In this document: in pieces, positions 43,452 to 52,342 of the stretch
Numbering within the stretch: position 1 is the stretch's first letter
How the letters are laid out: the number at the start of each line of letters is the position of its first letter
DNA from: Aquiflexum sp041751335
GTDB lineage: Bacteria; Bacteroidota; Bacteroidia; Cytophagales; Cyclobacteriaceae
NCBI RefSeq assembly: GCF_041751335.1
Contig: NZ_JBGSXS010000231.1
Coordinates: 1 to 64,000, forward strand
Length of the DNA: 64,000 nt
Reading direction: 5' to 3'
The notes under the pieces: generated by a model
Told to the model about the DNA's origin: nothing
Databases searched by the model: none
Seen by the model: the letters and a program-made list of their open reading frames with translations, nothing else
Position numbers and translations under genes: made by a program

Positions 43452-46400
43452 ATGAAACAATCCGCAGATAAGCTCAAGGTCAAGGATTCTGTTTCAAATC
43501 AGGTTGAGGATCAACCTGTTTTTCCAATAGTAGCAATCGGTGCCTCAGCAGGAGGACTCGAAGCTATTTCTGAATTGTTGAGAAATTTGTCCCCTAACAC
43601 GGGCATGGCATTTATATATGTTCAGCATCTCAAAGCCGACCATAAGAGTATGCTTGCTCCACTGCTGTCCAAACTCACTTCTATGGAGGTAAAGGAGGTA
43701 GAGGACAAAGAACTGATAAGTCCTAATTGTTTTTACATCATACCTCCTGACAAAGAGATTTCTGCACAAAATGGTCATATATTCCTAAAACCGAGACCCG
43801 AAAGTCCCAAATTCAATCTTCCAATCGATATTCTTTTTTCTTCCCTTTCGGATTCTCATCATGAAGACGTCATTGGTGTCGTTTTGAGTGGAAGTGCATC
43901 TGATGGAACCATAGGATTGAAGTCGATCAAGCAGAAAGGAGGGCTCACCTTTGCGCAAGATAGTTCTGCCAAATTTGATAGCATGCCCAAATCGGCCATT
44001 TCAGCAGGCATTGTGGATTTTATATTGTCTCCAAAAGAAATTGCCCTGGAATTGAACAAATTGAGTAAACATCCGCTTATCATCAATACCGAAAGAAAGG
44101 GCAGAGAGGAGGATCAAATAGCAGATTCCAATCCTGACCTGAGGGCCATACTTTTCAGTCTGCTTCAAATGACAGGAGTCGATTTCACAGTTTACAAAAT
44201 GAGGACCATCAAAAGGAGGATTTTGAGAAGGATGTTACTCAATAAGATAGAGGACCTCAAAACCTATTTGATTTTGGTTGATGATAAAAAAGAAGAATTG
44301 GATATTCTTTATCAGGACTTATTGATCAATGTGACCAGTTTTTTCAGAGATTCTGATACCTATAAATATGTGAAGGGGGTTCTGATACCTAAACTCCTGA
44401 AATCAAAAAATCAAGGGGAATCCCTTCGCGTCTGGGTGCCGGCCTGCTCCTCGGGTGAGGAAGCTTTTTCCATTGCCATGATGATTCTGGAAGTTCAGGA
44501 AAAGATGGAAAAACCAATTCCCATCAAGATGTTTGCCACAGACCTGAGTGAAAAGGCCATCAGTAAAGCTAGGATTGGAATCTATACCAAAAGTGAGCTG
44601 GAATCTGTGTATCCAAGACGATTGCAGCGTTTCTTTTCCAAGCATGAAGGTAATTACAAAATAGCCAAATCAATCCGGGATATCTGTGTCTTTGCGACGC
44701 ACAATGTGCTTAAAGACCCGCCATTTTCAAAGATAGACTTTATCAGTTGCAGAAACCTGTTTATCTATTTTGATACACCGGCCCAGAAAAGGGCACTTAC
44801 GACTTTCCATTATGCACTGAATGATACTGGCTATTTGATGCTGGGAAAAGCCGAGACAATCAGTTCTTCCATTCATTTATTCACCCAACTCGACAAGAAA
44901 TATAAAATCTATTTGAAAAAAAGCGATTCAGATAATGTCTTGTTAACATTGCCATACAAAAAAATGCCCAAGAAAGAGATTCCTCCTCCCAACCAATCAA
45001 ACCATCAGGAAACAAGTTCCAGTTTCCCAGAAATTAGTGCTAAACAGGGTAGTATGGGACTTGCAAAGGCCATAGATGCCATTATTGTTTCTGATTTTTT
45101 GCCACCATCTGTTGTGATCAATCAGCAGCATGAAATCAAACAGTTCAGGGGCAATACAGACATGTATTTTAGCCATGTGTCGGGAAAGGCATCACTGAAC
45201 ATCTTCAAGCTGGTCAGGAAGGATATTGCATTTCATTTGAGAAATCTGATTTCCAAATCCTTTAAAACTAATAAGCGACTCAGAAAAGGGGGAATTGAAA
45301 TAAAAATTAACAATAACCCATTTATCATCAGTATTGAGGTGACTCCACTACAACTGGAGTCGGATGAACAAATGATGCTGGTGGTTTTCTCCAATCATGA
45401 GCAGGTATTGGGCTTGGGGGAATTTAAAGGAAATGGTGATGGCCAAACCAAGCAGGTCAAGTTTCAAGAAAACAGGATCAATCAGCTGGAGGAAGAATTG
45501 GCTTCTTCACATGAAGATGCCGTCGAACTTGCCCACGAACAGGAGGGATTTATAGAAGAGCTTCAAAGTGCCAATGAGGAAATTGTATCCAGCAACGAAG
45601 AACTACAGACAGTCAATGAGGAACTGGAAACTTCCAAAGAGGAACTTGAATCTTCCAATGAGGAGCTGATCACTACCAATCAGGAACTGCAAACGCGGAA
45701 TGACCTCTTGAGTGAATCATACGATTATTCTAAGGCCATTATTTCAACCTTGCACGAACCCTTGATTGTATTGGATAGTGGTTTTAGGATAAAAACATCC
45801 AACGATTCCTTTTTTAGAACATTCGGTTTAAAAAATGAAAATATCGAGGGTAAAATTTTGTTTGAACTGGAAGAAGGAGAATGGAATATACCAAGCCTGA
45901 GGGAATTGCTCGAGCACATTGTCCCAAAAGATTCCTCTTTCATTAATTTCAAAATCACCCACTATTTTCCAAGGATTGGGGAAAAGGTCTTTTTACTCAA
46001 TGCCAACCGCATCATCCAAAAAAGTCATGGAGAGCAATTGATCTTACTTTCTTTCAATGATATTACCGACACTATAAGGCTACAAAAAAAGGAATTGGAA
46101 GTGTTTACAAAGGATATTGAGGATTCCAAACATTATAGCCAAGAATTGGAAAAAGCAGTAAAGGAAAGAACCAGACAACTGGACCATTCCAATAAATCTC
46201 TGGAAGAAAAAAACAATGAGCTTGGAAAAATGAACAAGGAACTTGAGGCTTTCGCATATGTCTCCAGTCATGATTTGCAAGAGCCACTCAGGAAGATCCA
46301 AACTTTTGCGGACAGGATACTGGAAAAAGAATTGTCAAATCTATCTCCAAGTGGGAAGACTTATTTTCAGCACATGCAGCAGTCAGCCAATAGGATGCAA

Positions 46401-46946
46401 TTGTTGATAGAGGAATTATTGACTTTTTCAAGTCTCAATAGTGCAGAAAGAAAATTTGAGACGCATCAGCTTGAGGATATTGTGAAGGACGTGGAAAGTG
46501 AATTGAAAGAAGAATTAGAAAACAAACACGCAGTCATTGAATTGCAAGAAATGTGTGAAGTTAAAGTTATCCCCTTTCAGTTCAGGCAATTGATCAATAA
46601 CCTAATCGTCAATTCATTGAAATTTTCCAATCCTAAGATACCTATCAAGATCAATATCTCCTCCAAAATTGAAAAACTGGAAGAGATCAAAACAATGGAA
46701 CACTTAACACATAAATATTATTGTCATATTACCTTTTCAGACAACGGGATAGGATTTGATCAAGAGTACAGCAAAAGAATTTTTGAGGTTTTTGAAAAAC
46801 TCCATAGTAAAGACGAATATCCCGGGACAGGGATAGGTCTTGCAATTGTCAAAAAAGTTGTGGATAATCACAATGGATTCATTAATGCTACCAGTGAATC
46901 AAATAAAGGAACTATCTTTGATATATACCTACCATCAAAAAAATGA
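43452..46946 (+). CDS. CheB-CheR-PAS-histidine kinase fusion
   Basis: A 1164-residue cytoplasmic sensor. In order: CheB methylesterase domain (about 24-215; GASAGG with Ser32 and LSGSASDGTIG), CheR methyltransferase (about 225-490; ACSSGEEAFSIA, RNLFIYFD), a linker, a long coiled coil (about 685-770, built of SNEELQTVNEELETSKEEL-type heptads), PAS domain (about 775-890), HisKA with the phospho-acceptor His near 940 (SSHDLQEPLRK), and a HATPase domain (N-box LIVNSLKFSN, DNGIGFDQ, GTGIGLAIV). No chemoreceptor lies nearby, so it is probably a stress or light/redox sensor rather than a chemotaxis enzyme (inference). Its stop overlaps the response regulator start by four bases. Confidence 0.93.
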   Translation: MKQSADKLKVKDSVSNQVEDQPVFPIVAIGASAGGLEAISELLRNLSPNTGMAFIYVQHLKADHKSMLAPLLSKLTSMEVKEVEDKELISPNCFYIIPPDKEISAQNGHIFLKPRPESPKFNLPIDILFSSLSDSHHEDVIGVVLSGSASDGTIGLKSIKQKGGLTFAQDSSAKFDSMPKSAISAGIVDFILSPKEIALELNKLSKHPLIINTERKGREEDQIADSNPDLRAILFSLLQMTGVDFTVYKMRTIKRRILRRMLLNKIEDLKTYLILVDDKKEELDILYQDLLINVTSFFRDSDTYKYVKGVLIPKLLKSKNQGESLRVWVPACSSGEEAFSIAMMILEVQEKMEKPIPIKMFATDLSEKAISKARIGIYTKSELESVYPRRLQRFFSKHEGNYKIAKSIRDICVFATHNVLKDPPFSKIDFISCRNLFIYFDTPAQKRALTTFHYALNDTGYLMLGKAETISSSIHLFTQLDKKYKIYLKKSDSDNVLLTLPYKKMPKKEIPPPNQSNHQETSSSFPEISAKQGSMGLAKAIDAIIVSDFLPPSVVINQQHEIKQFRGNTDMYFSHVSGKASLNIFKLVRKDIAFHLRNLISKSFKTNKRLRKGGIEIKINNNPFIISIEVTPLQLESDEQMMLVVFSNHEQVLGLGEFKGNGDGQTKQVKFQENRINQLEEELASSHEDAVELAHEQEGFIEELQSANEEIVSSNEELQTVNEELETSKEELESSNEELITTNQELQTRNDLLSESYDYSKAIISTLHEPLIVLDSGFRIKTSNDSFFRTFGLKNENIEGKILFELEEGEWNIPSLRELLEHIVPKDSSFINFKITHYFPRIGEKVFLLNANRIIQKSHGEQLILLSFNDITDTIRLQKKELEVFTKDIEDSKHYSQELEKAVKERTRQLDHSNKSLEEKNNELGKMNKELEAFAYVSSHDLQEPLRKIQTFADRILEKELSNLSPSGKTYFQHMQQSANRMQLLIEELLTFSSLNSAERKFETHQLEDIVKDVESELKEELENKHAVIELQEMCEVKVIPFQFRQLINNLIVNSLKFSNPKIPIKINISSKIEKLEEIKTMEHLTHKYYCHITFSDNGIGFDQEYSKRIFEVFEKLHSKDEYPGTGIGLAIVKKVVDNHNGFINATSESNKGTIFDIYLPSKK

Positions 46947-47392
46947 CGAATAACCTCCTGAAAATTATACTCGCAGATGATGATGAAGCGGACAGGCTGT
47001 TATTCAAAGAGGCATTTTTTGAATTAAAATCTGGAATTACCATTGAAACAGTCAATGATGGTATGGAATTGATGAACCTTATGCACAGTACCAAATCTGA
47101 GGATTTGCCCCAGATTCTCTTTTTGGATATCAATATGCCGCAAAAAACCGGCATGGATTGCCTCAAGGAAATCAGGGCTGACGATAGGTTCAAAAATGTT
47201 TCAATAGCCATTTATTCGACCTCATCAAGCGAAAAGGACATGGAACAGACTTTTATTCATGGTGCAAATGTTTACATTCACAAACCCAATAGCTTTGAAA
47301 AATTGAAGCGAGTACTGGAAAAAGCCATCATCAATGCTAAAGTTTATCAAGATCCCCCATTTAATAAAGAAAATTTTCTTTTAAACGCATAG
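46943..47392 (+). CDS. Single-domain response regulator
   Basis: A 149-residue CheY-like receiver of the Rcp1 type often paired with hybrid or bacteriophytochrome-like kinases. The acidic pocket is DDDEAD at 12-17, the phospho-acceptor is Asp62 in FLDINMP, with Thr93 and Lys114 (IHKPNS). It has no output domain. ATGA overlap with the kinase gene shows translational coupling, so it is the kinase's direct partner. Confidence 0.92.
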   Translation: MTNNLLKIILADDDEADRLLFKEAFFELKSGITIETVNDGMELMNLMHSTKSEDLPQILFLDINMPQKTGMDCLKEIRADDRFKNVSIAIYSTSSSEKDMEQTFIHGANVYIHKPNSFEKLKRVLEKAIINAKVYQDPPFNKENFLLNA

Positions 47393-47414
47393 TAATTGAA
47401 ATAATCAATACCAA

Positions 47415-47978
47415 GTGGAAAATCAGAAATTACATATCAAATACATGGTAAGCCTCCGGTGCATCATGGTGGTGAAGGAAGAACTGCGGGATTTGGGGAT
47501 CAAGTATGTCAATGTCAACTTGGGAGAGGTTGAGTTGTTGGAAAGTATTTCCAAACAACAGATGGAAAGCCTAAGAACCAATTTGAAAAAAATAGGACTA
47601 GAACTGCTTGAAGATAAAAGGAATATCCTGATCAATAAAATTAAAAGTGAGGTGGTCGCCTTGATTCATCATTCAGATAGTGTACTAAAAGTGAATTTTT
47701 CAGAATACCTTAGCAATCGGCTGGGATACGATTATACCTACCTATCTAACTTATTCTCGGACGTTATGGGAATAACCATACAGCAATTTATCATCTTCAA
47801 TAAAATTGAAAAAGTAAAGGAACTTTTGCTTTACAATGAGCTCAACCTGACCGAAATATCTTATAAATTGGATTACAGCAGCGTCTCCCACCTTTCCAAT
47901 CAATTCAAGAAAGTAACAGGGCTGACTCCATCATATTTTAAGCATATGAGAGAATTGAGACAGGCCCAATTAAAATAA
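47415..47978 (+). CDS. AraC-type regulator with metal-binding-domain-like N-terminus
   Basis: A 187-residue DNA-binding protein starting with GTG at 47415. The C-terminal 100 residues are an AraC/XylS double helix-turn-helix (FSEYLSNRLGYDYTYLSNLF and LTEISYKLDYSSVSHLSNQF). The N-terminal 45 residues (HIKYMVSLRCIMVVKEELRD, LGIKYVNVNLGEVEL) look like an HMA ferredoxin-like domain in which only Cys16 of the CxxC pair is left. It is 22 bp after the response regulator and probably cotranscribed, making it the likely gene-expression output of the kinase module, perhaps controlling the stress genes downstream. Confidence 0.8.
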   Translation: MENQKLHIKYMVSLRCIMVVKEELRDLGIKYVNVNLGEVELLESISKQQMESLRTNLKKIGLELLEDKRNILINKIKSEVVALIHHSDSVLKVNFSEYLSNRLGYDYTYLSNLFSDVMGITIQQFIIFNKIEKVKELLLYNELNLTEISYKLDYSSVSHLSNQFKKVTGLTPSYFKHMRELRQAQLK

Positions 47979-48320
47979 ATAAATACCTCCAGCCATTCGT
48001 TTTTTATTATCCAACTTCAAGCTGATTTTTGAATTAAGAATAGGTTGATGCCATGACTTTGAGTCATGGTATGAATTCCCCTATGCCATTCTAAGTGTCT
48101 CCACCCATATCAGACATAACAAAATGATAAATGCATAGGAATTTGGCGTATAAATGAGAATTTATCCGGTTTTTTCAAAATTTTTATTCTGTATTGAGAT
48201 CATTTTTAGGAGGTTATTACTGTTAATTTCATAATATATTCAAAATAATATGTAATTATTCTGATATATAAATCCTGACTTTTGTATTGTATAAATTTAA
48301 TAATTCCATAAAACAGTATT
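47979..48320. other. Gene-free region with CCATGACT hairpin
   Basis: About 340 bp, A+T rich. Contains the hairpin at 48051-48069 and a CTAAGTGTCTCCACCCAT relic of the AATGTGAGTG repeat at about 48090. The last 50 bp contain TTTTG followed by A+T-rich boxes that may be the promoter of the 52-residue gene. Confidence 0.5.
48051..48069. repeat. CCATGACT hairpin
   Basis: CCATGACT-TTG-AGTCATGG, the same 8-bp arms as in 33962-33994 with the complementary loop, so an inverted copy. Confidence 0.6.
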
Positions 48321-48479
48321 ATGAATAAGACCAAAAAGGAAAGTCCAAACCATAATAATGGTGTATTGTCAAAGTTGAATGACAATCCAGACCAAAATGA
48401 AAAGGATAAAATAGGGCCTGCTGATAAGAAAAAAGGAGTCATTTCAAAGTTGAATGATGATCCTGATCAAAAGAAGTAA
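48321..48479 (+). CDS. 52-residue protein with internal duplication
   Basis: ATG 48321 to TAA 48477-48479. The protein is hydrophilic and contains the same phrase twice: GVLSKLNDNPDQ at residues 14-25 and GVISKLNDDPDQ at 39-50, separated by a lysine-rich stretch. No membrane segment or cysteine. It lies 160 bp before the manganese catalase gene and in the same direction. The repeated phrase and conservative changes argue for a real gene; function unknown. It could be a small disordered stress protein. Confidence 0.6.
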   Translation: MNKTKKESPNHNNGVLSKLNDNPDQNEKDKIGPADKKKGVISKLNDDPDQKK

Positions 48480-48640
48480 GTGTTCCAACATCTGTGCATC
48501 AGAGAGCTTGATGAAGGTAAATCATTCTTTTTTCGAAAGCTGGATTTTTAGATAAAGAAAACAAGAAGCATTCAAAATTTATATTCCTGTTTAAGGAATT
48601 CAAAATTATCAAATACTCATTTTAACTAAACCATAAAAAA

Positions 48641-49624
48641 ATGTTCCATCACGTAAAAGAACTACAATTTAATGCAAGAGTTTCAAAACCTGATGTTCGT
48701 TTTGCCAAATTATTGCTTGAGCAATTTGGCGGGCCTAACGGAGAACTGAAAGCTGCAATGCAATATTTTGTTCAGGCATTCGGCTGTAGAAAAGCCTTTC
48801 CTGACAAATATGACATGTTGATGGACATTGCTACTGAGGAATTCAGTCACCTCGAAATAGTCGGTGCAACTATTCAGATGTTGCTTACCGGAGTAAATGG
48901 AGAACTCAAAAATGCAGCTGATGAGTCAGACTTAACCAAAATGTTGGATGGTCAGGCAGCTAAGGAAACCTACATCAACGATGCCATGGTCAACCCACAT
49001 TTTTTCATCGTGAGCGGCGGAACTCCCACCCTGACTGATAGTGTAGGAAATCCATGGAGTGCAAGCTACATTATGGGTATGGGTGATTTGACTGCTGACT
49101 TACGCTTAAACCTAGGTGCAGAGACAAGCGCAAAAATGGTCTATGAAAACCTAATGAAATTTACTGACGATGTTTATGTCAAAGAATCACTTCGATTTTT
49201 AATGACCAGAGAAGTAGCCCATTACCAGAATTTCCAAGCGGCATTAGACACTATCAAACCAAACTTCCCTCCCGGGATTTTGGAAAGTGACCCCAAGTTC
49301 AGCAACAAATACTTCAATATGTCAAAAGGTGAAGATTTCAAAGGACCTTGGAACGAAGGAAAAAGTCCATTGATGGGAGAAGAGTGGCAGACCATAGAGG
49401 ATCCCGTGCAACATGTTAGGGATACCAATGGCTTGTTGGATGAAAAAGCAACAGGCACCAACCGCAATGATAAATCGGTTCAATCCGCCAATAAAAAATT
49501 GAGTGCAGAAAGGAAAGAAAAGGTAGAAAAAGCAACTGCCCCTTCAAATGGGGTTATGAGTTGGTCAGTATATGAGGACAATGAAAAATCAAGAGAGCAA
49601 AAAGAATCTCTAGTGTCAAAATAG
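48641..49624 (+). CDS. Manganese catalase
   Basis: A 327-residue non-haem catalase that disproportionates hydrogen peroxide with a di-manganese centre in a ferritin-like bundle. Metal ligands are expected in LLEQFGGPNGELKAAM, TEEFSHLEIVG and REVAHYQNF, all present. The C-terminal 60 residues are hydrophilic and probably disordered. It starts the run of stress genes (DUF892 protein, YflT-like, DUF4142) and is 56 bp ahead of the DUF892 gene, so these two are likely cotranscribed. Confidence 0.92.
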   Translation: MFHHVKELQFNARVSKPDVRFAKLLLEQFGGPNGELKAAMQYFVQAFGCRKAFPDKYDMLMDIATEEFSHLEIVGATIQMLLTGVNGELKNAADESDLTKMLDGQAAKETYINDAMVNPHFFIVSGGTPTLTDSVGNPWSASYIMGMGDLTADLRLNLGAETSAKMVYENLMKFTDDVYVKESLRFLMTREVAHYQNFQAALDTIKPNFPPGILESDPKFSNKYFNMSKGEDFKGPWNEGKSPLMGEEWQTIEDPVQHVRDTNGLLDEKATGTNRNDKSVQSANKKLSAERKEKVEKATAPSNGVMSWSVYEDNEKSREQKESLVSK

Positions 49625-49679
49625 AATATGTCTTCTTGACAAAAAGAAATAATTAAACTCAACCAATACCCACAAAAAA

Positions 49680-50252
49680 ATGGAAAGTAAAAAAACCAGT
49701 TCGCCAAAATCCAATGGATCAAAGCAATCCAAATCAGACAATAAATCTTCCATGCAATCTTCCCAACTGATGAAACTGTTTGAGGATGGATTAAAGGACA
49801 TTTATTGGGCAGAAAAAGCTTTGATAAAAGCCATTCCTAAGATGATCAAAAAAGCCACTTCAGAGGAGTTGGATAAGGCTCTTACATCACATCTTGAAGA
49901 GACTAAGGAACAAATTACCAGATTGGAAAAAGTTTTCTCTTTAATTAAAGTAAAAGCTGAAGGGAAAAAATGTGACGCTATGGAAGGATTGATTGAAGAG
50001 GCTTCAGGTATTATGGAGGAATGTGAGGAAGGATCAATGCGTGATGCAGGAATCATCTCTGCTGCACAAAAAGTGGAGCATTATGAAATTGCAACCTATG
50101 GTACACTTCGACAGTTTGCCGAAACATTGAAATTGACTGAGGTAGAGAAATTGTTGGCAACCACACTTCAGGAAGAAAAAGAAGCAGACTTGAAATTATC
50201 TGATGTTGCTATGGAAGCTGTCAACGTAGATGCCGCTGAAGAAGCTGTATAA
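49680..50252 (+). CDS. DUF892 ferritin-like protein (YciE/YciF type)
   Basis: A 190-residue protein: a 25-residue Lys/Ser-rich head, then a four-helix ferritin-like DUF892 domain with LMKLFEDGLKDIYWAEKAL, EETKEQITRLEKVF, AAQKVEHYEIATYGTL and TLQEEKEADLKL supplying the two-metal ligands. YciF-type proteins are induced in stress and sporadically linked with manganese catalase, as here. The exact activity is unproven. Confidence 0.88.
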   Translation: MESKKTSSPKSNGSKQSKSDNKSSMQSSQLMKLFEDGLKDIYWAEKALIKAIPKMIKKATSEELDKALTSHLEETKEQITRLEKVFSLIKVKAEGKKCDAMEGLIEEASGIMEECEEGSMRDAGIISAAQKVEHYEIATYGTLRQFAETLKLTEVEKLLATTLQEEKEADLKLSDVAMEAVNVDAAEEAV

Positions 50253-50263
50253 TAAAAAATGTC

Positions 50264-50383
50264 ATGAACAATATTTTCAAAGGTCTGATAGCAGGCTACG
50301 GTGCAAAAAAAATGGGAGGTGGATGTTTAGGGACGATAGTCGTCTTTGTAATCATATATTTTCTTTTAGGCCAATGCAGTTAA
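50264..50383 (+). CDS. 39-residue membrane miniprotein
   Basis: ATG 50264 to TAA 50381-50383, 11 bp after the DUF892 stop. It has a short amphipathic head with a GAKKMGGG turn and one hydrophobic helix (CLGTIVVFVIIYFLLG), ending QCS. Glycine-rich single-span miniproteins like this are common beside stress genes in Bacteroidota. No function can be assigned; it is probably cotranscribed with its neighbours. Confidence 0.6.
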   Translation: MNNIFKGLIAGYGAKKMGGGCLGTIVVFVIIYFLLGQCS

Positions 50384-50430
50384 TTATTGAAAAAACAGAA
50401 TCACAATCAAATAATACTAAATAAAAAAAA

Positions 50431-51027
50431 ATGGAAAATCAACGCAATGAAAATGAAATCCTGGATAGAGGAACTTCCGATAGAAATGAAGGTCTAAATA
50501 AAAGATCATCTGATAAAAGAGTATTGACAGGAATGTTTCGTGACCGTCAGAGCGCAGAAAGGGCTTACAATACGCTTCACGAAAGAGGATATTCAAAAGA
50601 CGAAATCAATTTGATCATGTCCAAAGAAACCCGTGAGAAAGATTATGACGAAAATCATTCAGAAAAAACCGAAATAGGGACCAAAGCAGCTGAACATGCA
50701 GGTAAAGGATCTGCCATTGGTGGTACTGTAGGTGCTATTGTGGGTGTCATCGCGGCTATTGGTACAAGTGTGGTAATTCCTGGATTGGGAATTCTGGTTG
50801 CTGGTCCTTTGGTAGCTGGCTTGGTCGGAGCAGGTGCTGGCGGAGCCGCCGGAGGGCTTATCGGTGCTTTGGTGGGATCTGGTATTCCTGAAGCTAGAGC
50901 GAAATTATACGAATCTGGAATCAAAGAAGGCAATGTAGTCATTACGGTAACGCCGAAAAATGAAGAAGATGCCAAATACCTAGAAGAAAACTGGAAAACT
51001 AACCATGGTGAAGAAGTTCACTGGTAA
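50431..51027 (+). CDS. YflT-like general stress protein with glycine zipper
   Basis: A 198-residue protein. A hydrophilic head is followed by the YflT-like segment at about 28-65 (RVLTGMFRDRQSAERAYNTL, HERGYSKDEINLIMSKE) and then a glycine/alanine-rich stretch (about 88-150; GKGSAIGGTVGAIVGVIAAI, GGAAGGLIGALVGSGIPEAR) that looks like a glycine-zipper membrane or aggregation domain. The end (EGNVVITVTPKNEEDAKYLE) is a ferredoxin-like strand-helix pattern. It is the paralogue of the protein at 42647-43129. A strong terminator follows at 51047. Confidence 0.7.
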   Translation: MENQRNENEILDRGTSDRNEGLNKRSSDKRVLTGMFRDRQSAERAYNTLHERGYSKDEINLIMSKETREKDYDENHSEKTEIGTKAAEHAGKGSAIGGTVGAIVGVIAAIGTSVVIPGLGILVAGPLVAGLVGAGAGGAAGGLIGALVGSGIPEARAKLYESGIKEGNVVITVTPKNEEDAKYLEENWKTNHGEEVHW

Positions 51028-51046
51028 AATCCCAACAATGTTATTT

Positions 51047-51079
51047 GCAAGGGATTTTAGCTAATCCCTTGCTTATTTT
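51047..51079 (+). terminator. Intrinsic terminator after YflT-like gene
   Basis: GCAAGGGATT (51047-51056) pairs perfectly with AATCCCTTGC (51063-51072), six-base loop, then TTATTTTA. It touches the ATG at 51080, which is why the next gene is started at 51104. Confidence 0.8.
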
Positions 51080-51103
51080 ATGAAAACTAAACCAATTAAT
51101 ACT

Positions 51104-51721
51104 ATGAAAAATCTAATTAATTTTAAATCAATCCTTATCCCTTCCTTAGGTTTGGCAGGGCTACTGTTATTTGCCACATCTTGTTCTGAAAATAAAACTA
51201 CTGATTCAATGGAAGTTGCAGAACAAGAAAACATCTCTAAGTTGACTAATGACGATAGAACAGCTGTGGTGATCGATAACGATAACGATGCTCAGTTTTT
51301 GATGGATGCAGCTGAAATGCAAATGGAAGAAATCAGCTTGGGAAAATTAGCACAACAAAAAGGCAATTCTCCCCATGTCAAAGAATTGGGTAAAATGATG
51401 GAAGAAGATCATAGCAAATCCCTTTCAGAACTTAAGGCATTGGCTCAATCAAAGTCAGTTTCAATTCCCGCATCAGTTACAGAAGATTCTAGAGATGCTT
51501 ATAAAAGTCTTAACGAAGAAACTGGAAATGATTTTGGGAAAGCTTATACAGATATGATGGTTGAACATCATGAGGATGCAATTGAATTATATGAAAAAGC
51601 AGCTACTGATTCAGAAGATCCTAAAATCAGAGCTTATGCTACTGAAAAACTTCCAGGTTTGAGGACACACCTTCAACATGCAGAAGCAGCTAAAGAGAAA
51701 AGTGATAATATTAAATCATAA
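51104..51721 (+). CDS. DUF4142 lipoprotein
   Basis: With ATG 51104 the 205-residue protein begins MKNLINFKSILIPSLGLAG and has a lipobox LFATSC, so it should be anchored in the envelope. A DUF4142 domain (about 60-195) is a ferritin-like four-helix bundle, with FLMDAAEMQMEEISLGKLAQ and MVEHHEDAIELYEKAA containing the His/Glu motif. An upstream in-frame ATG at 51080 sits on the tail of a terminator and is less likely. Stress-related by context; its enzymatic function is unknown. Confidence 0.85.
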   Translation: MKNLINFKSILIPSLGLAGLLLFATSCSENKTTDSMEVAEQENISKLTNDDRTAVVIDNDNDAQFLMDAAEMQMEEISLGKLAQQKGNSPHVKELGKMMEEDHSKSLSELKALAQSKSVSIPASVTEDSRDAYKSLNEETGNDFGKAYTDMMVEHHEDAIELYEKAATDSEDPKIRAYATEKLPGLRTHLQHAEAAKEKSDNIKS

Positions 51722-51783
51722 TTTCTTGGCCATTGGATAGCATTCAGCATTGCTGATTGAAAAAGGTTAAAATTATCTTTAGG

Positions 51784-51818
51784 TGTGCAACGAACAATGT
51801 TTGTTGCACATTTTTTTT
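51784..51818 (+). terminator. Intrinsic terminator after DUF4142 gene
   Basis: GTGCAACGAACA pairs with TGTTTGTTGCAC (one wobble, shortened at the loop) and is followed by eight or more T. Confidence 0.8.
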
Positions 51819-51952
51819 CCAGCAATTATATTAAATTATTTAATTTAAATTTAATTATATAATATTTGTTTAAGTTAAATATACAATTTATATAAAAATT
51901 ATTATAAAAAAATATATTTTTAATTCAATAGATTTGTATATAAAAAAAAGCA

Positions 51953-52078
51953 ATGAAAAAAAGTATAATAGTGATCTTGGCGCTTTAGGCCTTTTATCTA
52001 CAAGGCTGTGAAGAATTTATAAATGGCCCGACATTATGTCTTTTGTCAGCAAATGAAAGAGGATGCAGAAACACTTGA
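51953..52078 (+). pseudogene. Broken small lipoprotein gene
   Basis: ATG 51953 opens MKKSIIVILAL, then TAG (51986-51988) interrupts, and the same frame continues AFYLQGCEEFINGPTL to TGA 52076-52078. Ignoring the stop, residues 1-19 form a proper lipoprotein signal with LQGC as lipobox. It is thus a 41-codon small lipoprotein gene inactivated by one nonsense change, or a chance resemblance. No suppressor is known here. Confidence 0.45.
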
Positions 52079-52144
52079 ATTGCATTTTTTACCTAGGTAA
52101 TTCTGGACTTGATCAGATAAAAAATTAAATCAATAAATAATAAT

Positions 52145-52342
52145 ATGAAAGTAGAGAAGTCAAATAAATTAGGCAGGTTTTTAAAAACCACAATGATGGT
52201 GATTGGGGCAGGAGTATTAGCAGTATATCTTTCCGATGAAAAAAACAGGGTTAAGAGCCGAGAAAAAGCATCGGAATGGGGAAATTATTTACTTGGAAAA
52301 GTAAAAGATGAGAAAGATTATATCAGTAAGAAAGCAAAGTGA
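52145..52342 (+). CDS. Small YtxH-like membrane protein
   Basis: A 65-residue protein with one hydrophobic segment (about 15-28, TMMVIGAGVLAVYLS) followed by a charged helix (KNRVKSREKASEWGNYL). The plan matches YtxH-type stress proteins. It lies among stress genes; function unknown. Confidence 0.6.
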   Translation: MKVEKSNKLGRFLKTTMMVIGAGVLAVYLSDEKNRVKSREKASEWGNYLLGKVKDEKDYISKKAK

